A stretch of DNA of 20,308 bases from SIG78 sp045533055 (GTDB lineage Bacteria; Verrucomicrobiota; Lentisphaeria; Victivallales; Victivallaceae), in the NCBI GenBank assembly GCA_045533055.1, contig JAZSHD010000193.1, positions 1 to 20,308 of the forward strand, in the 5' to 3' direction. Within the stretch, counting starts at the first letter, position 1. Each line of letters starts with the position of its first letter. This document shows, piece after piece, positions 16,092-20,308 of the stretch. The translations under genes were made by a program, and so were the position numbers. The notes under the pieces are model-generated. The model had not been told where the DNA came from. It did no database searches and was given only the letters and a program-made list of their open reading frames with translations.

Positions 16092-16120
16092 CAAAAAAAA
16101 GCCGGTTTTGCAACCGGCTT
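16092..16120 (-). terminator. Terminator of mreB within the metY leader
   Basis: AAGCCGGTT and AACCGGCTT (16099-16120) form a 9-bp stem with a 4-base loop, followed on the minus strand by eight or nine T. It ends just before the metY ribosome site at 16084-16089. Confidence 0.88.
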
Positions 16121-16137
16121 GAAACTGCTTTTATCAA

Positions 16138-17169
16138 TTATTCGTGACGGGCAAGCACATCCAATTCCTGCAGCATCACCCCGGTACCTTTTGCCACTGC
16201 CAGCAAGGGATCTTCAGCCACCAGCACCGGCAAACCGGTTTCCTGCTTGAGCAAGGCGTCGATACCGGCAATCAAAGCTCCGCCGCCGGCAAGCATAATA
16301 CCCCGTTCGATCAAGTCGCCCTGCAATTCCGGCGGACAACCGTCCAGAGTTGCCAGCACAGTTTCCACGATCGAAGCAATGGGTTCCTGCAAGGCATTGC
16401 GGATCTCGTGAGCCGAAATACGCACCGTTTTGGGCAACCCGCAAAAGAGGTCGCCGCCGCGGACATCCATTTCCATTTCGTCACGCACCTGGAAGGCACT
16501 GCCAATTTCGATTTTGATGCGTTCAGCAGTACGCGGCCCGATAGTAAGATTGTAAACCTTTTTCATGTGGCTGATGATCGCATTATCAAAATTATCGCCC
16601 CCTACCCGGACGCTCTTGGCTCGCACGATACCATCCAAAGAAATAATTGCCACTTCGGTCGTACCGCCGCCAATATCAACGATCATGTTCCCGCAAGGGT
16701 CATCCACCGGCAGCCCTACCCCCACAGCTGCCGCCATAGGTTCTTCGACAATGTAGACCATACCGGCACCGGCACGCTTGGCACTGTCTTTGACCGCCCG
16801 GTTTTCCACTTCGGTAATACCGGAAGGCACAGCGATCATCACCCGGGGATTCAGCAGACGCTGACGCCACGGAACCGCCTGACGGGCTTTGTTAATAAAG
16901 TAACGCAACATCTCTTCGGTAACTTCAAAATTAGCGATCACCCCGTCTTTCATGGGGCGAACTGCACGGATATTGGCTGGCGTTCTGCCCACCATGCGTT
17001 TGGCGGCACTGCCGACTTCCAATATTTCTTTGGTGTGTTCATTGATAGCCACCACTGAAGGCTCATTCAATACTATACCATGATCCCGCACAAAAACCAG
17101 ACTGTTGGCGGTGCCTAAGTCTATACCGATATCGGCCTGAAAAAATTTTGACAGATGTGAGTTAAACAT
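16138..17169 (-). CDS. mreB: Rod-shape-determining actin homologue MreB
   Basis: MreB forms membrane-bound filaments that steer cell-wall synthesis in rod-shaped cells. It has 343 residues, the usual size. A short membrane-targeting N-terminus (MFNSHLSKFF) precedes the phosphate-1 loop DIGIDLGTANS (res 13-23). DIGGGTTEVA forms the phosphate-2 loop, and LAGGGALI forms the adenosine site. ATG at 17169 has GGAG at 17181-17184. mreC and mreD do not follow: a terminator and metY come next, so mreB is likely transcribed alone. Confidence 0.96.
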   Translation of the reverse strand: MFNSHLSKFFQADIGIDLGTANSLVFVRDHGIVLNEPSVVAINEHTKEILEVGSAAKRMVGRTPANIRAVRPMKDGVIANFEVTEEMLRYFINKARQAVPWRQRLLNPRVMIAVPSGITEVENRAVKDSAKRAGAGMVYIVEEPMAAAVGVGLPVDDPCGNMIVDIGGGTTEVAIISLDGIVRAKSVRVGGDNFDNAIISHMKKVYNLTIGPRTAERIKIEIGSAFQVRDEMEMDVRGGDLFCGLPKTVRISAHEIRNALQEPIASIVETVLATLDGCPPELQGDLIERGIMLAGGGALIAGIDALLKQETGLPVLVAEDPLLAVAKGTGVMLQELDVLARHE

Positions 17170-17208
17170 AGAGAGATAAACTCCGTATTCTTAAAATTTC
17201 AGCAACAT

Positions 17209-17221
17209 TCCTTATATTATA
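17209..17221 (-). promoter_or_regulatory. Candidate -10 region for mreB
   Basis: Minus-strand TATAAT at 17216-17221, predicted start near 17209, leader about 40 bases with GGAG. No convincing -35 (TTAGTG at 17-base spacing). The rest of the 17170-17370 gap is AT-rich, with a T8-C-A8 palindrome near 17271-17287; nothing else was recognised in it. Confidence 0.35.
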
Positions 17222-17370
17222 TTCAAGATAATGTATATCACTAATCAATAAAAACAACCGTTTATTGCATTTTTTTTCAAAAAAAATTGGTTTTATTCAG
17301 CCGATAACACCCAAAAACAGATTTTACGCTTGAGTAATCACTAATTTTTTCACTGCAGTAACTCTTAAAA

Positions 17371-19080
17371 TCATCTTTTTCTGAATTTATCCGGAAGATG
17401 ATCGTAAGAGAATATCTTGCGTTTATCCCGCTTAACAATAGGTCCGCCGGAAAAACTGCCCGTTTTCTTTTTCGGCGGAGCCTCCTTGATTTCCTCACAA
17501 ATTTTGCGGCATTTACCTGTTTGTTTTTTCTGATTAAAGTTTTTCTGCTGGGCTTCCTGAACAAATTTTACCTTAGGTTCTTCAACAACTCTGTTTTTAT
17601 TTATATCAGAGTATTTGGGAGTTTCCGCAACCCGTTCGTTTTCACGCACATTGCGGACATCGGAATATTTTTTGCTGCTTGCAACTTGCTCACTTTCCCG
17701 AACATTGCGGACATTGGAGTAACTCTGACGCTCTGCAACGCTTTCACTCTCACGAACATTGCGGACATTGGAGTAACTCTGACGCTCTGCGGCTGCTTCA
17801 TTAGCCCGAACATTGCGGACATTGGAGTAACTCTGACGCTCTGCAACGCTTTCACTTTCCCGAACATTGCGGACATTGGAGTAACTCTGACGCTCTGCAA
17901 CATTTTCACTTTCCCGCACATTGCGGATATTGGAGTAACTCTGACGCTCTGCGGCTGCTTCATTGGCCCGAACCGACGAATTACGCAAATCGGAATAACT
18001 CTGCCGAGCTGCAGCTTTTTCGCTTTCCCGCACTCCGCCGCTGGAGGTGAGCTGAGCCTTATTATAGTTCACATTAGTAACAGCCTCTCCGGGGCGTTTG
18101 GCATTTTTAGCCTGTGTAAGCAACTCCTCGGCCCGTTTGGCAGCACTTTGCCGCAGATCTTTGGTATCGGCATTAACTGGCTCACAGTTCCGTCGGCGAT
18201 TGTTATAGTCAGAATTCCGCTGTCTTTGTCTACTTCGCCAATCATCCTTGTTGAATGCAGAATTGTAATCATAAGTTTGATTGATTGGATTACTCTGCAA
18301 TGGCTGCGGCTCGTAATCAGCACCGGGAGCCGGAGCGGCAGCAGTCTGCCGGATATTCTGCACTTCTCTGCGTACTGGAGTATTTTTTTCTGCCTCAAGC
18401 AGCTCCCGTACTCCGGCTGCATGACAAATAAACTTGACAGCTTCAGCAGCAGCTTCATTACTCTGAGAGGTAAAAACTTTTACACTGCCGAAAGAACCAT
18501 ATTTTTTGCGAAAACCAACCGGATAAACCGATAAACGGAGTTTATTACCGTAACTGCGTGCTCCTTTAACAAAAATATACTCACCGGCTTTTAGAGTGCC
18601 ATTATTACTTAGCACCCGCAACAGCAAACCTTCCGAATCCACCCATGCAACAGCAAACTCATCCTGCACCGCCCGAGAGCTTATCTGTTGCTCCAACTGT
18701 ATTTTTATATCATCGACCGCCCGTAAGCGTCCAGCCCTGTCACTGATGTTTTTAAGCTGATCGACAAACCCTTTCATAGCAACCGGACTTCCCGCATCGC
18801 CAGATCCCACAGCAGCAGTACTTCTTACCGCCGGAGCAACCGATACATTTGCAGCATACAAAAATGCGATTTCAGGCGGCAGCTGCGACAATTCAGCAAC
18901 AGTAGTAACAGCCTCGCCATCAACGCCGGAGTATTCTATTGTTACCGAACTGCCGGCAACCTCTTTGATCCGGTAGTTGCGGAACACCCGCCCGTCTTTT
19001 AATGTAAGCTCGGCAGCCGCTGCAATACCAAATATGCAGCACAGCACAATACCTAAAACAATGTTTTTTTTATAACTCAT
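17371..19080 (-). CDS. Secreted repeat protein A, paralogue of the upstream gene; function unknown
   Basis: I do not recognise this protein by name. From ATG at 19080 it has 569 residues (an ATG at 19089 would add three). A signal peptide ends near residue 23 (GIAAAA). An N-terminal module (res 24-78, ELTLKDGRVFRNYRIKEV...) resembles small beta-rich domains of Verrucomicrobiota/Lentisphaerota exported proteins. A middle domain (about 105-240) aligns with the upstream neighbour. Res 250-345 are Asn/Arg/Gln-rich, followed by eight repeats (348-493) with the core VRESESVAERQSYSNVRN. A Lys-rich stretch ends in IFSYDHLPDKFRKR. It starts 25 bases after the neighbour's stop, so the two probably share an mRNA. 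A long in-frame extension upstream to 19434 overlaps the neighbour and is rejected. Probably envelope-associated; this is inference. Confidence 0.82.
   Translation of the reverse strand: MSYKKNIVLGIVLCCIFGIAAAAELTLKDGRVFRNYRIKEVAGSSVTIEYSGVDGEAVTTVAELSQLPPEIAFLYAANVSVAPAVRSTAAVGSGDAGSPVAMKGFVDQLKNISDRAGRLRAVDDIKIQLEQQISSRAVQDEFAVAWVDSEGLLLRVLSNNGTLKAGEYIFVKGARSYGNKLRLSVYPVGFRKKYGSFGSVKVFTSQSNEAAAEAVKFICHAAGVRELLEAEKNTPVRREVQNIRQTAAAPAPGADYEPQPLQSNPINQTYDYNSAFNKDDWRSRQRQRNSDYNNRRRNCEPVNADTKDLRQSAAKRAEELLTQAKNAKRPGEAVTNVNYNKAQLTSSGGVRESEKAAARQSYSDLRNSSVRANEAAAERQSYSNIRNVRESENVAERQSYSNVRNVRESESVAERQSYSNVRNVRANEAAAERQSYSNVRNVRESESVAERQSYSNVRNVRESEQVASSKKYSDVRNVRENERVAETPKYSDINKNRVVEEPKVKFVQEAQQKNFNQKKQTGKCRKICEEIKEAPPKKKTGSFSGGPIVKRDKRKIFSYDHLPDKFRKR
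17602..18039 (-). repeat. Eight-copy 54-bp coding tandem repeat
   Basis: 146 codons hold eight units of 18 residues (the second has 20). Core text is RNVRESESVAERQSYSNV. Units 2 and 5 share the variant ANEAAAE, so units 2-4 and 5-7 look like a duplicated three-unit block (about 162 bp). Central units are nearly identical in DNA; the outer ones (1, 7 and 8) have diverged. Confidence 0.92.
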
Positions 19081-19105
19081 ATTTCTCATTCCCAATTTAC
19101 ATATT

Positions 19106-20281
19106 CTATAACCGCGAAAATCTTGACTGAGCCCAATCCGGCAAATGGTCGTAGCTGTGAACTTTCTTTTCACTGCGCTGAACAGCTGATCTGTTTTTGG
19201 GTAATTTATCCGCAGGATTTGGCCGTTTCGGCGGCGGACCGGGCCGTACTGACGGCTGCACCACCGGGCGATCCGGATGTTTTCCGGGGCGTACCGATGG
19301 CCGCTCTCCCGGTTGCTGCGGAGGTTTACCGGGCCGCACTGACGGCTGACCACTCGGGCGATTCGGATGTTTACCGGGGCGTACCGACGGGCGGGGTTTA
19401 CCTGGGCGATACATCGGCACATACCTTCTGCCATCTCTGACTACATAAACAACATCATCGTTATCGTCATCATAATAGTAATAATTGTTGATAACCGGTT
19501 GTCCGGGAGCCTGTTGCACAACCGGCTGCACAACCGGCTGCACTGCCACCGGTGCGTCAGACGCTTTATCAGCGATCTCGTTTTTTACCGGCTTATTTTG
19601 CCCAAGTGTTACAAAAATACTTTCCAAAGCAAATTTTATTGCCGAAGTTTCCTCTGAAGTCACCACACGCAACATCTCATTATTGCCGGCGTCAGCCATG
19701 CACCCGGTAGCATAAACCGTGGCTCTGAAACGCCTGGCGGGGTTCAAAACACCTTGAAGAAAAAGCAAATCCCCTACTTTTATATACGAAGAATTGTGAA
19801 CCCTCAAAACCCGAACAACAGCACCATCTGCACCAATCCTGAGGGTTTCAAATTCGGCATTAGAACGAAATGGAGAAAGTTTTTTCATCAGAGTATCAGC
19901 GACTCTGGCAGCTGCCTGCTGCCGCCCCTGCACATAAATTTCCGGGATTGCAGCCAACTCTGTTTTCAGCCTTGCAGCCTCCTGAGCAACAACATACTCC
20001 GGTGTATTTACCCGGACTGCCGCCGGAGCAGAACCAGCATCCGGTACCGGAGTATTTATCCCCAAAGCCGCAGCAACATTATCCGGCAGCAAATCAACAT
20101 TGATTTCAGCAATATTTGGAGCACCATCATCGGCGATAAAAAGCACAACAGCTTTATCAGCAGAAACAGATTTGATGCGATAATTTTTGAGAATCCGCCC
20201 ATCGTTAAGTGCAAGATCAGCACCAACAACCGTCCCCCCCCCCAACAGAGAGAAAACAACAATCCCCAAAGCAACTTTCAA
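19106..20281 (-). CDS. Secreted repeat protein B with Pro-rich linker; function unknown
   Basis: I do not recognise this protein by name. It has 391 residues, starting at TTG 20281, the only plausible start: an in-frame TAG lies four codons upstream and no ATG occurs before residue 132. The product then begins MKVALGIVVF, a good signal peptide ending near GADLA (res 20-24). DLALNDGRILKNYRIKSV (22-39) and a middle domain (about 100-235) match the downstream gene. Then come a Val/Gln/Pro stretch (VQPVVQPVVQ), an acidic/Tyr block YYYYDDDNDD (267-276), four 15-residue Pro-rich repeats (298-357), and the ending SYDHLPDWAQSRFSRL. Ten consecutive G codon bases lie in the signal peptide. It is the first visible gene of the pair; the promoter lies at or beyond the window edge. 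Likely exported; role unknown. Confidence 0.78.
   Translation of the reverse strand: MKVALGIVVFSLLGGGTVVGADLALNDGRILKNYRIKSVSADKAVVLFIADDGAPNIAEINVDLLPDNVAAALGINTPVPDAGSAPAAVRVNTPEYVVAQEAARLKTELAAIPEIYVQGRQQAAARVADTLMKKLSPFRSNAEFETLRIGADGAVVRVLRVHNSSYIKVGDLLFLQGVLNPARRFRATVYATGCMADAGNNEMLRVVTSEETSAIKFALESIFVTLGQNKPVKNEIADKASDAPVAVQPVVQPVVQQAPGQPVINNYYYYDDDNDDVVYVVRDGRRYVPMYRPGKPRPSVRPGKHPNRPSGQPSVRPGKPPQQPGERPSVRPGKHPDRPVVQPSVRPGPPPKRPNPADKLPKNRSAVQRSEKKVHSYDHLPDWAQSRFSRL
19211..19390 (-). repeat. Four-copy 45-bp coding repeat (Pro-rich)
   Basis: Four units of 15 residues begin PSVRPGK or PSVRPGP (res 298-357 of protein B). The linker is rich in Pro, Arg, Lys and Gly and is predicted to be extended and positively charged. 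It does not follow the Gly-X-Y rule of collagen. Confidence 0.9.
20234..20243. repeat. Homopolymer of ten C (G on the coding strand)
   Basis: A run of ten C lies in codons 13-16 of protein B, within the signal peptide. The frame with exactly ten is open on both sides and matches the paralogue, so this copy is in frame. Confidence 0.9.
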
Positions 20282-20308
20282 GAACCAAATCTAACCCCAA
20301 TTAAGCAG

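Noticed and set aside
17271..17287. T8-C-A8 palindrome as a terminator for protein A
   Set aside because: The stem is only A-T pairs and lies about 85 bases past the stop; too weak to call a terminator.
17602..18039. Regular repeats resembling a CRISPR array
   Set aside because: Units are contiguous with no unique spacers, have a 54-bp period that keeps frame, and lie in an open coding frame; no cas genes are present.
17398..18534. 378-residue plus-strand open frame with repeats reading NIADIGVTLTL
   Set aside because: The repeats are the antisense reading of the 54-bp coding array. The minus-strand frame has a signal peptide, a ribosome-site context and a paralogue next door.
19211..19390. 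Collagen-like protein
   Set aside because: Gly does not occur every third residue; the unit is 15 residues and Pro/Arg-rich.
19081..19434. N-terminal extension of protein A up to 19434
   Set aside because: It overlaps the coding end of protein B in another frame, reads as an out-of-frame copy of the Pro-rich repeats, and would bury the clear signal peptide beginning at 19080.
20234..20243. Frameshift or pseudogene at the ten-base C run
   Set aside because: The frame is open on both sides and both sides match the paralogue, so the gene is intact as given.

Overview
The window holds 13 complete or nearly complete protein genes plus one gene cut by the left edge. They are packed tightly: no gap without a gene is longer than about 225 bases. 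Base composition is near 48% GC by eye. No rRNA, tRNA, CRISPR array, insertion sequence or phage gene was recognised. Several features suggest a bacterium of the PVC group (Planctomycetota, Verrucomicrobiota, Chlamydiota, Lentisphaerota), with Lentisphaerota/Verrucomicrobiota most likely. These are a ParE-ParC pair of the Bacteroidota/Chlamydia-like type, clear Shine-Dalgarno sites and sigma70-like promoters (unlike Bacteroidota), and two secreted proteins whose N-terminal 'DGR..xNYRI' module recalls small domains common in Verrucomicrobiota/Lentisphaerota. This placement is an inference from memory, not a database match.

Layout, left to right. Positions 1-4228 (minus) hold a topoisomerase IV operon, parE then parC with an 8-base overlap; parC runs off the left edge inside an acidic repeat tail. 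Positions 4452-6725 (minus) encode a lipoprotein that fuses a tannase/feruloyl-esterase-like domain to a second alpha/beta-hydrolase domain. A divergent promoter region separates it from a membrane-anchored YkuE/YaeI-type metallophosphoesterase (6846-7745, plus), followed by tyrS (7826-9112) and an MFS transporter (9185-10486). A two-way terminator separates these from a secreted SGNH/DUF4886 hydrolase (10557-11492, minus). A glutamate-transporter-family symporter (11641-12927, plus) converges on an HD-domain nucleotidase (12971-13594, minus). A standalone class II glutamine amidotransferase (13706-14734, plus) converges on metY (14802-16076, minus), which lies downstream of mreB (16138-17169, minus). 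The right end (17371-20281, minus) is a two-gene operon of paralogous secreted proteins.

The right-end pair is the best candidate for something undescribed. Both proteins have a signal peptide, a similar N-terminal module, a shared middle domain, a tandem-repeat linker that differs completely between them, and the same C-terminal motif SYDHLPD followed by a short, mostly basic tail. One linker has eight 18-residue Arg/Ser/Glu units; the other has four 15-residue Pro-rich units. The upstream gene also carries a run of ten G inside its signal-peptide codons, which could switch it on and off.

Other notable points are unusual active-site residues. The tannase-like domain has lost both cysteines of the CS-D-HC motif. 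The symporter has lost both residues that hold the side-chain carboxylate of aspartate in GltPh. ParC has about 19 extra residues between the quinolone-region helix and the catalytic tyrosine. Several promoters share a TTGAAA/TTGCAA -35 and a TATCTT -10 box, and one of them would place the transcription start on the start codon of the metallophosphoesterase.
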